A stretch of 64,000 nucleotides of DNA, taken from contig CM055103.1 of NCBI GenBank assembly GCA_029204225.1, positions 8,204,866 through 8,268,865 on the forward strand, written 5' to 3'. Positions within the stretch are counted from its first letter, which is position 1, and the number at the start of each line of letters is the position of its first letter. Origin of the DNA: Diphasiastrum complanatum. Taxonomy: Eukaryota > Streptophyta > Lycopodiopsida > Lycopodiales > Lycopodiaceae. Shown one piece after another: positions 9,748 to 20,381 of this stretch. A program made the translations under genes and the position numbers. The notes under the pieces are model-generated. The model was not told the origin of the DNA. It made no database searches and saw only the letters and a list, made by a program, of their open reading frames with translations.

Positions 9748-11741
9748 GTGACCATTGAGCCTACCATTCCCATCACAGCTGCCCAGGCCGCCTCACCCCC
9801 GCACACTGAAGCAACCTCATCCAACACACAGTTCTTCATGGATATGTTCGATGATTCCGACCCCCTTGGGGCCACTGAAATCTTTGAAATGCCCCGGAGC
9901 CCAGCGCCCTTTGAACCCCAATCCTCTGGAAGAGGATTCGGGCATATCCATGAAGCTACTATTGGTGTCGAAGATGCCAGTCAACAACCACCCACACAGG
10001 GTAGCCCAGCCACACTTCGGGTCGACACAGCTGTAAAGTCACCAAAGCAGTTCGACGCCACGGTGCCTGAAGGGTTTAAAGATGAGGATATTTTTGAAGA
10101 CGAAGAGACCTTGGCACCTATTCCACGCCTACCACGGACAGTACCATCATGGTCTCCTGCTGCTGCCACCTCCACGACTGTCGATTCTGGTGATGCTCTC
10201 AGGTTAGTTTCAAGCCTTGGACAAGTGATCCAGTCTATGTTGGATAAGAAGAAGGAAATGGAGCAGAGGATCTCTGATTTAGAATCCGAAAATACTCTGA
10301 TCAGCCAAAAAATTGTCCAGCTGGATCGAGAGGCGACGATAGCCAAGCAACATGAAGAAAATACTGAAAGCGAAAAGACATTGACCCAGCAACAAGCTGA
10401 TCGCTTGGAAACCTACATCAGCTCTCACGCCCTGACAACCGCACAAGATCAGATAGATAAGACAGTGCAAGATGCCAAGCAACAGCAGCTGCTGAAGGGG
10501 CAATTACAAATGGCCAAACAAGATCGCACACGGCTTCAAGGTGAATTGGATGCAACCACCCTTGAGCGTGATGCATATCTGCAAACACAAATACCCGATC
10601 ATCCGGTCACACCGACGAAGATTGTATATTTGTTCAAGAAAGTGGAAACATACAAAGTGGCCCTTCAGGAATTCCAAGGCCGCTTTGATAGGTTCAAAGG
10701 AACAGCTTCAACCGAGTTGGCAAAGGCAAAAGAGACCATCAACGCCTATGAAAAAGCCGCCACTCAAGTGTTGGAAGCCGGACCACAAATCCCCGTCCCG
10801 GTCATGTTGCAATTCTCCCCTTCACACCAAGAAGCTGTACAGATGGATACAGGGGTTGATTCGAGCATGGACCAGGGGGGAGCTCCAAATCTAGCAGATC
10901 AGCCGCCAACCATATCGGCAGTACAAGTGGGTCCATCCTCATCAAGGACAAGCCATTTATTCAGAAGGCCCATCAGTGTCAAGGACCAGATCCATACCTT
11001 CTTAAAGCAACATCCACATGAGTCCTCACGTGGTGGATGGGTTCTCAAATTTAAGACCTCTGAGATCGAGGCCGGCAAAGAATTGGACAAAATACCTGCA
11101 CTGGGAGAGCAGCCGACATGGAGAATCACAATTTTTGAGAAAACTCCGGAATCAATTAGGAGTTACGTCGCCATCCCTCGCCAGTTGCGGATAGATCCTT
11201 ATTACGTGCCAATGCCACAAAGACAAAAATGAAAAGATTTGGGATTGGCTATGAATAAAATCACCATCCATATGCCCAACTGGCCAATCATCCACCAACC
11301 TTACAGCTGAAACATTTCAGTGGACTTCCACCGGGCCTTACAAGCATATCAGAGAGAGTATGTCCACTCTCCGGATCCAACGGTGCGACAATCGGCAATG
11401 TTTGCAAAAGATCTAACTCTGTTGGCGTCAGTGGCAACCAAATGGGATGATTGCCTTCCTACCCTGGCATTTGATCCAAATAAGTCGATGGCCTCAGAGC
11501 AAATCAAAGATCAGTTGCCGATTGCTCGACTGTATTTTCGTGCGGCTATGATGGGAGGCTCTTGGGAATCCCGCTTCACCTCATGGACAGCTTCCAAGTG
11601 AATTGTCGGAGCCCACCGTTGTTTCCTGCCGCATAATTTGGATTTCAATACTGCATGCCTTGACTTTATGGAGAAGGTGCAGTATCGTTTAATTAAGATT
11701 CGGCGCGAAGCCATTAAAGTTCCCAATAACTGCATTGCAGG
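9748..11741 (+). pseudogene. Tat aORF, N-terminally truncated copy A
   Basis: One reading frame stays open across about 660 codons except for three TGA codons (near 11230, 11308 and 11600). Each lies where homologous copies have Trp. The order is: acidic Pro-rich stretch, long coiled coil at about 10230-10790 (MEQRISDLESENTLI, TLTQQQADRLETYISS), low-complexity linker, then the conserved C-terminal domain (HPHESSRGGW, later KWDDCLPTL and YFRAAMMGG). There is no upstream ATG, because the 5' part was lost at the 9745 junction. Function is unknown. The coiled coil suggests an oligomeric structural protein; that is inference. Confidence 0.7.
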
Positions 11742-12155
11742 TGTCGTGGGACCGCCACCAGTTTTGGTGGGGGATACTCTTGGGGGTTTGCGGATCCCAA
11801 GGCATCCCTAACCCTAGTTAATAAATGAGAGGGATTTGGCACCCTGCATGTGTAAGTCCAACCCAATGATCACATAGTTATTTGATTAATTAAAATGTTA
11901 ATAAAAGGACTTTAGGCCTTTTTGCGGGACTTTTAATGTCGCGGGGCCTAAATGTCAAGTTAGTGAATAAAGTTGGGTTTCCCTCCAATTTTGATGGTTC
12001 CCACACTTTTTTAAATTTGAATAAAAAGAGAGGCAAGACTGGACCAATAGGATTCAAAGGCCAGGGTCCTCCTCTCTACTATAAAAAGGGACCAACTCTA
12101 GTTGTTCCTCATGTTCATTTCCTCATTTCAATAAAGCAAATTGGTTCTCTTTAGA
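11742..12155 (+). repeat. Partial LTR of Tat element A (U3 and start of R)
   Basis: The block starts TGTCGTGGGACC right after the aORF and holds the family landmark (CTGCATGTGTAAG...CCCAACCCAATGA) shared with the LTRs at 13023 and 19557. It also has a TATA box (TATAAAAA, 12080-12087) and an AATAAA signal near 12130. It stops abruptly at about 12155, where unrelated sequence begins, so U5 is lost. Confidence 0.6.
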
Positions 12156-13022
12156 AATGGGTAAAATTTATCCAACCAGGGATAGCGGAAGAAGTCAAGA
12201 AATTGGCAACAGATGCAATCCAGCAGATTTTACCAAGCCTCATTAAACAAATGCTGCCACAACTTCTGGTGGATGAATTACAAAGGGGCCTCACGTCAAC
12301 CAAGCAACTTGAAGGCAAACTGACTACCAGTCATCGCAAAGGTCCATTTGTACTACCTTCAAGAGCAGTCCATTGAGAAAGGAGATTGTCCTCTGATTTC
12401 AACGCCAATCATAAGCAAGATCCAACCACAGTCGGAATGTTTCACTCAACATCTGGCCACCACAAAGCCACATCAGGACATCACATTGCTTAGACGGCCA
12501 AATCGAAGGAATCCAAGCCCAAAATGGCCAATTGTACAGCAAGATGCAGAACCTATAATGACAAAGCCTTGTCCTAAATCTATGATATAGATTGCTGAGG
12601 AAAGTCATCAGGTTATGACATACCATGAATACCTAGACAGACAAAAGCATCAGGCAAGCACGTCATATCCACATTATGATTTGGGGGAGTCCATGACATT
12701 GGGACCAGTTGCGCCGATATATGAGGATCCCTTATATTAGCAAGATTTATCTTGGGATCCTCCGATGGCATATCTCGACTACCCAATTGTCAATGAACAA
12801 GGTGCCACCAGACCCTTATGGGTATTATTGAAAATCTGGCAAGTCCAAGTTCTTGCTGATCGCCATCATCCAATAAAGCCTCAGGTTTCACGTAACTGAA
12901 TTTTATCCACGCTTTTTCTGAAGCACCCATGTCCCAGCAATAAAAGAACCGACAACAGTGCCCCCTTCACGACAGTTGCAACCTAGTGCCAAGGGACCGA
13001 CACTACTTTGGGCCGTGGACCC
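12156..13022 (+). other. Retroelement interior of unknown identity
   Basis: It begins with about 74 open codons that read as an amphipathic helix (EEVKKLATDAIQQILPSL, LIKQMLPQLLVDELQ), then degenerates with many stops. The last 35 bp before 13023 (AAGGGACCGACACTACTTTG and following) match the block that precedes the Tat LTR at 31470. It is therefore the 3' interior of a Tat-related element whose coding part I do not recognise. Confidence 0.4.
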
Positions 13023-13478
13023 TGTTGTGGGTATTTCCTGCACAATAATGAACAAGTGGGTCCCACCACTTGAAATATTGTTGGCCAAGCCTTACCTAGT
13101 GGGCCCCGCCACAGTACAGTGTACAGTTAGAATAATAAGTGTGAGGGCACTGGCGTCCTGCGTGTGTAAGCCCAACCCAATGAGCACGCAAAATGGTTAG
13201 GTAGAACTTCAATAAAAGACTCGGGACCTTAGTTAGAATAAAGTAATTAAAAAGCCCAAAGTCAAGTTCATAAGGTTCTAAGTTAAAAGGGAATCTCTCA
13301 AACTCACATGAATCATGTGAGTTTGGCCCTTTTCCTAATGAACCATTAGATTGAAGTTCAATTAGTTTGAAGGGCTAGGATGCCATTGTAAATAGGCCAA
13401 TGAGAGCCAAGATGGCCCTCCCTCCTCAACTATATAAGGAGGCCATTTTCCATTGTAATCATCTTCATCTTTCTCAAT

Positions 13479-13621
<143 letters not shown>

Positions 13622-13692
13622 AGGTCGATTGGTGCATAACTATGGGTAGGCTCTCGAGCCCCCATAGCCCCAACCCTCCTTGGTGAACTCTC

Positions 13693-13701
<9 letters not shown>

Positions 13702-13774
<73 letters not shown>
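13702..13774 (+). repeat. (TC)n microsatellite, second tract
   Basis: A second near-perfect TC run of about 73 bp is separated from the first by a unique segment of about 80 bp. It decays into imperfect CT-rich sequence up to about 13850. The Tat LTR at 19557 has a shorter CT-rich tract at the matching place, so both runs look like expansions of an LTR sequence. Confidence 0.95.
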
Positions 13775-13783
<9 letters not shown>

Positions 13784-13907
13784 AGACTCTCTCTCCTCTC
13801 TCCTCTCTCATCACTCCTTCCTCCCTATCTCCCTTCTCTCTCTCTTGCTATGCAGGTGCGCATGGGCGGCTCCCAGTGAATGGACCCCTATACTACAATC
13901 GACTACA

Positions 13908-14310
13908 GATTTTGATTGTAATTGAGTCAAGAGATAGATTATACCTTATCTACGGATGGTTCTGCAAGCAACATTCATATTCAAGCTTGAGATGTTGTGG
14001 TTCAAAAACATTCCACAATTTCAAAAACATTTTATACATGATATATGTAAAAGTTATAATCATAGATTGTTTATTACCACTATGAATGAAGAGAGAAATA
14101 GGCCCCTCTACCTTTCTCCAAGCAAGCTTCGTCATCATATCGAAGGTGGAATCACCATACAAACATGACTACAAGGCCACCAATCAATATACTTGTCTAG
14201 GATAACTAACAATTGATACACAGTAGCTCATTTGATGGCCAACATTCATGTCACAAATTGGTGAAGTCGCGGAAATATAGTCCTTGGCTTAACAGTGGCC
14301 TCCTACTAGC
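13908..14310. other. Unassigned sequence between LTR C and chromovirus D
   Basis: About 400 bp, A/T-rich, with only short ORFs in several frames and no recognisable domain. It may be flanking DNA or the decayed end of an element. Confidence 0.5.
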
Positions 14311-14377
14311 TTGAGTTTTGTCAGAAATGGTGAATTCCTGCAACTTTGTCGCAGCACGAACAAGACACGAAAGTCGG

Positions 14378-14469
14378 ACAATTCATGACAGTCAACATGA
14401 CTTTGACTCAAAGCACGAACGAGAACAATTCACGACAGTCAACGTGTCTTTGACTCAAAGCATGAATGA
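14378..14469 (+). promoter_or_regulatory. 46-bp tandem duplication with W-box-like TTTGACT elements
   Basis: Two adjacent copies of a 46-bp unit each contain a GTCAAC and a TTTGACTCAAAG element, giving four TTGAC cores (both strands) within about 92 bp. TTGAC is the WRKY-binding W-box core. It lies about 270-360 bp upstream of the TATA box at 14740. A regulatory role is inferred from motif identity and position. Confidence 0.5.
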
Positions 14470-14850
14470 TTCGCGAATTGCAAACACACCTCCAAGACCG
14501 CAAAGCCGAAAAAGGGATGCGAAACGAAAACTACAAAAAGAAATAAAAAGAACGAAAGCAAACGGGAGATTATGAATCAGACGAAGAAAAATCTTTCACG
14601 CTACCAGCTAGCAGCTCAACATGCTTCACGCCCAGCTGAAACGAGTAGCAACAACGGAGACTAACTAACTAGCTGATTAGCGTTAACTAGTCATGTGATT
14701 TGATGTTGCAGCTATCTTGTAAACTCCACATAGTGGAGGTATAAACGATCCTCTCTGGATCATAATGTAAGTGTGAATACAGGGATCTGTAAGAGACAGA
14801 GAGAGACATAGCAAATAGAGTAAGAAAGAAAAGACACCATAGTTGTGTCA

Positions 14851-14963
14851 TTCTCTCTCCTTTCTCCGGTGGAATTCACTTTCTCTCTCCTCTCTCCGAT
14901 GGAATGCACGTTCTCTTTCCGGTGGAATGCACGTTCTCTCTTCTCTCCGGTGGAATGTGCATG
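14851..14963 (+). repeat. Minisatellite of about 30 bp, four variant units
   Basis: Four consecutive units at 14851, 14880, 14911 and 14934 each end in a variant of CTCCGGTGGAATGCACG behind a TTCTCTCT-type run. Unit lengths are 29, 31, 23 and 30 bp. It lies downstream of the TATA box, in what would be the R/U5 or leader region. Confidence 0.85.
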
Positions 14964-15280
14964 TGCTATGTGGTAGCCCGTTATTGGCTGTCATTTGTAA
15001 TTTACTATGGTTCTTCCAATTTTTTCTGAGCACATAAACATTTCAAGGATTTCAAAGTCTTATTGAATTCAGTTTATGAATTTTTGTTAAAGGACCCCCC
15101 TTTCTACAAGTTAGACAAATTCATTTCTTTGTTTGTCTTTAAACTCCCATAACTTTCTTGTTTGAGCTCGAAATTTGGTGAAGTAAAAACGAAAAGAAAT
15201 CGGAATGATAAGACGAACTCACCGAGATTATCTAAAATCGTGCTGTAACACTTCAAAATGGGTGGTAAGAGGAACAGACA

Positions 15281-16530
15281 GTGGATAAAAATAATCCACT
15301 CCAAGACAACTTGCGTACTGATGAAACGGTGGAAGAATTGCAGGTTTCAAACCAACAAGATAACATATTAAATAAAATGCAGGCCACACAAGATCTGATA
15401 GTGGCAGTGTTGCAAGATTGGCAGAAAATGAAACAAAATCGACAAGATGATGAGGTGAAATAGACAAAATTGTTTGATAGATGTAATGAGCCATCCACAT
15501 CGTTCCAACTACCATATCCGTCGCAAAATGTAACATTCTCTCAGGATGTTTGGAGATTTGACATGGACAAGGGAAAGCAGGTATTACAGAGTCATATGGA
15601 ATATCTGGTCAGACTTGGTAATGACACGGGAATGTCCGAACAATGAGTGCAACAATCAACGAGGTTTCATGAACAATGGAACCACTTTGATGCTCGGGAG
15701 GACAAGGATAGGATTACCATTCAAAAATTCAATGGTGACTTTAAGGCCCTTGACATCGAAGAGTGGTTGGATAAATTAGATCGTTACTTCACATTGTTCG
15801 ATAAACCTGATGAAGCTAAAATTACTTTTGCTATAATCCATTTTGAAGAAACGGCTTATGAGTGGTGAAAACAGGGGAATAGGATATCAATAGAGGAATG
15901 TAATGCGCGAACTGATTGGCCACTATTTAAGAATGCTTGTATTGAGACTTTCATAAGACCATTCCAGGATGATGATAACTTTAAAAGATGGATGAGATAT
16001 GTCAGAAGGTCCAATACAATAGTATAAATTTGAATTTTGGAGCCTAACTCTTAAACTACCCATAGTGTTTGATGCATATCACTTACAAAGGTATATACAA
16101 GGACTGCAGCTAGATATTGGAGCTGATGTAGCATCACATTTTTTCACTGATCTGGATCAAGCTATGCGAGTGGCTCTTAAATTTGAGCCTAAATATGCTG
16201 GTAAGTGGTCAATTAAATCAGGAGTACCTAGATATGAAGTTCATGGGCAAGAAGCTGAGCAAAATTCTAATATTCATCGATAGGATAAGGAAAGGAGCAC
16301 AATCCTCCAGTACCGAATAGTTAAAGAAGTTGACAGGAGGAATAGTGGTAAGAAACAAGTGAGCAACATCCAAGCCGGAGGTGAAAATTGTCAGATCAAA
16401 GGCAGAGATAGATCGGCTGCGACAACAAGGCTTATGTTTCTCTTGTAAGCAAAAATGGAAGCCAGGGCATAAGTGTGACAAAGCTAAGTTTTTAGGGATT
16501 TCCTTGATTGTTGAAGATGACAATAAATGA
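15281..16530 (+). pseudogene. Chromovirus D gag
   Basis: The frame starts near 15281 and changes at about 15650 and 16030, with stops at 15866-15868 (TGA) and near 16025. A capsid-like segment (DITIQKFNG-type start, YFTLFDKPDEAKITF) is followed by an arginine-rich region and one zinc knuckle, CFSCKQKWKPGHKC at about 16435-16480. This is the long-spaced form typical of plant chromoviruses. It is too broken to make a working Gag. Confidence 0.75.
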
Positions 16531-16678
16531 TACTAGTACTTATTCAGAAAATGCCATTGATACTCAGCCGCCGCAAAATAACGAAGGAAAGGAAGACACT
16601 TCATCCGATGAGGAATCACCAAACCATCAATCAGACCACGAATAGTAGGAAAGATCCATTAGCTGGGATCAGAAAGTT

Positions 16679-17052
16679 GAACTATTGAACATATCTTTAA
16701 ATGCTTTCAATGGATCCCATTCTAACAAAACCTTCCATGTGCAAGCGTTAATTAATGGAAGGAAAGTATTTTGCTTAATAGATAGTGGTAATACACATAA
16801 CTTCTTTAATAGTAGGTCATTACAAAGTTGTGGATTAGCATCTTTGGATTGTTGTGATAAGATGAGATTCCAGATTGCCAATGGAGTAACCATTTCTTGT
16901 AATAACATCACCCCAGTGGTGAAATTACAAATCTAGGATTATACTCTTACAACGAGTTTCCATATTGTGGGGCTGGGTCCAATTGATATTATACTAGGGG
17001 TGAAATGGCTTAAGACTTTGGAAAATGTGACAATCAATTTCAATATGGACTG
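16679..17052 (+). pseudogene. Chromovirus D protease
   Basis: A retropepsin-like domain reads FHVQALINGRKVFCLIDSGN followed by THNFF at about 16730-16807, with the catalytic DSG kept and Asn in place of the usual Ala. The downstream ILGVKWL-like flap/strand segment is at about 16990-17015. Stops at 16936 and about 17052 separate it from RT. The family role is polyprotein cleavage. Confidence 0.75.
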
Positions 17053-18128
17053 ATGAGCTTTAGACAAGGAGAACGCCAATTTGAACTCCATAGCGTTCAA
17101 TCTACTCAACCACGTTCAACTTTGCAGCTGATTTCAGTGGAGAAGGCTCAGAGGCTGTCTAGATTAAACGTGAAAATGTTTGTGCTCAGGATTGAAGAAG
17201 TTGAGGGACAAGTCAAAGAAGTAAAAACAAAACCATTGGTCAAGGTAAAACAAAGTGTGAAAGATCCAAAGATTCAGAAGATCTTGGATAAATTTTCTAA
17301 TGTGTTTGCTGATCAACCCAAAGAAGAACCTTCTACTAGATTTGTGGAGCATCCCATTGAATTGGAGTCGGGGACTAAACCAGTCAATTTATCACCTTAC
17401 AAACTATCAAAGGCCGAAAAAGAAGAATTCCATAAACAAGTCTCTCACAAGAATTTATCGTTCGAAGTAAATCACCTTCTGCCTCTCTCGTGTTGCTGGT
17501 TAAAAAGAAACTGTGGAACGTTCAAAATGTGTATTGATTATCGAGCTCTTAACAAAGAGACAATAAAAAATAGACATCCAATCCCTAGAGTGGATGATTT
17601 GTTGGATGCGTTAAAGGGAGCTAGCATTTTTTCAAAGATAGATTTACATTCAGGATACCATCAAATTAAGGTCAAAGAAGAGGATCAGCATAAAACAACT
17701 TTTTGAACTGATAGGGGACATTATAAATTCAAAGTTATGCCTTTTGGATTAACTAATGCTCCTACCACTTTTCAAGCTCTTATGAATCGGATTTTTGAAC
17801 CTTAACTTTATTTGTTTGTGTTGGTATTCTTTGATGACATCCTGATATATAGTAGGAACATGGAAGAGCATGCAAAACATTTGGATACAGTTTTAAGTAT
17901 TCTTCGAGAATGCAAGTTGTTTGCAAAGATAACCAAATGTGAATTCGCTCGAGATGAGGTGGAATACTTGGAATACATTGTGTCCAAGGAGGGAATCAAG
18001 GTGGATCAAAAGAAGATTGAGGCAATCAAGAATTGGAATTCACCTAACAGCGTCAGAGAATTGAGAGGATTCCTAGGTTTAGCATCCTACTATAGAAGAT
18101 TCATTCAGGACTTCTTACCCATCTTCTG
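17053..18128 (+). pseudogene. Chromovirus D reverse transcriptase
   Basis: RT motifs appear in order: FKMCIDYRALNKETIKNRHP, FSKIDLHSGYHQIKV, a TGA at 17704-17706, [15 protein letters not shown], then a TAA at about 17804 and FFDDILIYS with both catalytic Asp. The connection segment LRGFLGLASYYRRFI follows to a stop at 18127. Only two stops break the core, fewer than in neighbouring elements. Confidence 0.88.
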
Positions 18129-18505
18129 AGAAAGAATAAGTTTGAATGGAATGAGAAAACCATAGATGGCGTTCTAAGCTCTTAAGGAATCGTTGGTAAC
18201 GGCTCCTTTACTAGTGCAACCCAATTTCAACTTATCTTTCATGGTTATAGTGGACGCCAGCGGCACAGGGTTGGGAGCTATTTTGAGTCAATCAGATGGA
18301 GTCATCGCCTATGAAAGTAGGAAACTCACTAACAAGAAAGCATCATATCCTACTCATGGTAAGGAAATGTTGGCAATTGTGCATGCCCTCAAAAAATGAC
18401 GACACTACTTATATGGTTCTAAATTTATGATTAAAAGTGACCATCATAGTTTGATATATTTCTTGAGCCAGAAACAATCAAATGATAAACAGAATAGGTG
18501 GCTAT

Positions 18506-19199
18506 CACATGTATCCATTACCTGTTGATAGCTCTCCAAGAATCTGTCCACCTGTACTGTGCATATAGCCATGCAACTTTTCTTCTTGGTCTTACTGAAA
18601 GATCCCTCATCCTCCTGAGTCTTGGAAAATTGTTGTTTAGACTTTTTCTTGCCCTTGCCCTTGCCTTGTTTTTGGCATGTCGCAAGTGCCTGATCGTCAG
18701 AATTTTGACGTCTAGCTTTCACCATTTCTCGCCGTTGCTCTTCCTGCATCAAGATTCCTATGAGCTTGTCAAAGGTTGGCAATCTTTTTCTTGATGCTAT
18801 TCCACTCACAAACATCTGATAGGGTTCTACAATGCCGCACAATGCATTGTGCACTAGCTCCACATCACGTATGCGCTCACCAATAGAATGTAGTTCATCC
18901 CTCATTGTTTTGATTCTGGTCATGTATGTCTGCATGTGCTCTCCTTGTTCCATTTGGGCACTATTCAGATTTGACTTCAGAAACATGATTCTAGATGGAT
19001 TTGACGTCTCGAACTGCTCCTTTAGCACATCCCATGCCTGTTTGGGTGTAGCAGCATCACAAATCGGGGTAATGATGTGATCCTTTATTGGCAAGTTAAT
19101 GAAGGTCAAAGCTTTCCTCATCTTTTTGTCGAACACTTTGATATTCGTTTCATTTGGCGGCCTTCTCTCATCACCTGTGATGACTTTCCACACGTCTTT
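18506..19199 (-). mobile_element. Ty1/copia gag fragment inserted in chromovirus D RNase H
   Basis: An open minus-strand frame from 19202 encodes a copia Gag of the UBN2 type: KDVWKVITGDERRPPNE, PKQAWDVLKEQFETSN, FLKSNLNSAQMEQGEHM, and a Lys-rich tail. It stops before a full zinc knuckle. It has no LTR, protease or pol sequence. RNase H reads on both sides, with about a dozen residues missing between SNDKQNRWLSHV and KDNVVADALSRI. It is probably a retro-captured or template-switched fragment rather than an autonomous insertion. Confidence 0.8.
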
Positions 19200-19551
19200 C
19201 AAAAGGACAATGTAGTTGCAGATGCATTATCGAGAATATGGTCTTTACAGATGAATGCATCTTCAGAATCTACAGAGGAATATGCGGCATACTTGGCGAA
19301 ACATCAAAATAATTTTTGGATCATCCTCTAATGAAAGAGCACAAAATGTTGTGGTCAAATTTAAGATTCGGCACAATTTCCGCAATAACTACATTAAGTG
19401 CAGATATTGGATAAAAGACATTCAAGTGGAATATATGGAGGATCCAGACTTGAAAACGATTTGGGAGGAATCTCAAGACTCCAACTCGGTTGTTCATCCC
19501 CATTATAGGAAGCAAGGACAAATATTGTTATATGACAATTCTACAGTTGTG

Positions 19552-19556
19552 CTTGC
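19552..19556. repeat. Target site duplication of element B, left copy
   Basis: CTTGC lies immediately before the LTR. The same five bases follow the right LTR at 32276-32280. Joining the flanks restores the chromovirus D integrase reading. Confidence 0.92.
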
Positions 19557-20362
19557 TGTTGGAGGTATTCCCAACAAAGTGTAAATAAATAAAATCCTCC
19601 AATAAAATGTGTTGCGAGGGCATGGCATCCTGCGTGTATAAGCCCATGGCCCAATGAGCACGCAATTGAAGTTGTAAATAAAATAAACTTGACTTGGGCC
19701 TTGTAACTAAAATAAAACTAGAGGCCCAATGTCATTTTTAAACTTAGAGATCACTTTTTAGAGTTGGGTCCAAATTGGGACTCACATGAATCTTGTGATT
19801 TCTAATGTACTTTTTGTGGACCCTTGGATCAAGTTGGGTCCAAGATGGATGGTTAGGATCATTGTGAATATTAGCCAATAAGATTGAGGGGCAAGGGCCT
19901 TCCCCATTTTATAAAAAGGCACCATTTGTACACTATTTCCATGCTTAATGAGAACGAGAAAACTCTACCATTTTTGGAAGAGAAACATCCTCATTTGCTA
20001 TTCACTACTTGCTATTGCTCTTGGTTGTGTTTTCTATTGCTTTCTATTTCCATGTTTTATTGTTTGCCATAGTGAATGTTTTTCCATTAGCAAGCATAAG
20101 GAGCATTTGAGCTAACCTCCACCCTCACTCTCTTTCTCTCTCTTTCTCTTCTCTTCTCAATATCTTCTTCTCCATCCCTTCCCTTCAACCAAAACTATGA
20201 TGAATTTCAGTGTAGAGGAGTAGTATAGTGGTGAGTAGAGTTAAGGGAGAAAGTAGAAAATTAACTAAAAGTAGCATCTATGCATAGTTAGGCACCTATC
20301 CAGTGATCTAACCTTTGTTGACAGGCGGAAGGACTATATTACAAAAGATTCACAACACTACA
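19557..20362 (+). repeat. 5' LTR of element B
   Basis: 806 bp with the landmark GCGTGTATAAGCCCATGGCC, a TATA box (TATAAAAA, 19910-19917), a CT-rich downstream segment and a conserved end region (CTAACCTTTGTTGACAGGCG). The end region recurs at 46530, 55700 (minus), 62340 and 63790 (minus). Confidence 0.93.
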
Positions 20363-20363
20363 G

Positions 20364-20381
20364 TGGTGCCGTTGCCGGGGA
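20364..20381 (+). other. Primer binding site, tRNA-Asp type
   Basis: TGGTGCCGTTGCCGGGGA starts two bases after the 5' LTR. It matches the complement of the 3' end of plant tRNA-Asp at 17 of 18 bases, the exception being T at position 4 where C is expected (a C-to-T change at a CpG). tRNA-Asp priming is typical of the Tat/Athila clade. Confidence 0.9.

Larger units (their letters stand above)
14311..15280 (+). repeat. Putative 5' LTR and leader of chromovirus D
   Basis: A noncoding promoter-like block lies upstream of the D gag. It has a TATA box (TATAAAC, 14740-14745), a 46-bp tandem duplication at about 14378-14469 and a 4-unit minisatellite at 14851-14963. The TG/CA borders and the primer binding site could not be fixed, so the LTR assignment rests on position and promoter features. 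Confidence 0.45.
18129..19556 (+). pseudogene. Chromovirus D RNase H and integrase start (interrupted)
   Basis: RNase H covers 18193-18500 (IVDASGTGLGAILSQ, THGKEMLAIVHAL, SDHHSLIYF) and resumes at about 19200 as NVVADALSRI after a copia insert. Integrase N-terminal sequence follows (QVEYMEDPDLKTIW, HPHYRKQGQILLY) up to 19556. There Tat element B is inserted. The D integrase continues on the far side at 32276-32408 with the HSGILKTYQTIR zinc-binding segment. Confidence 0.85.
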
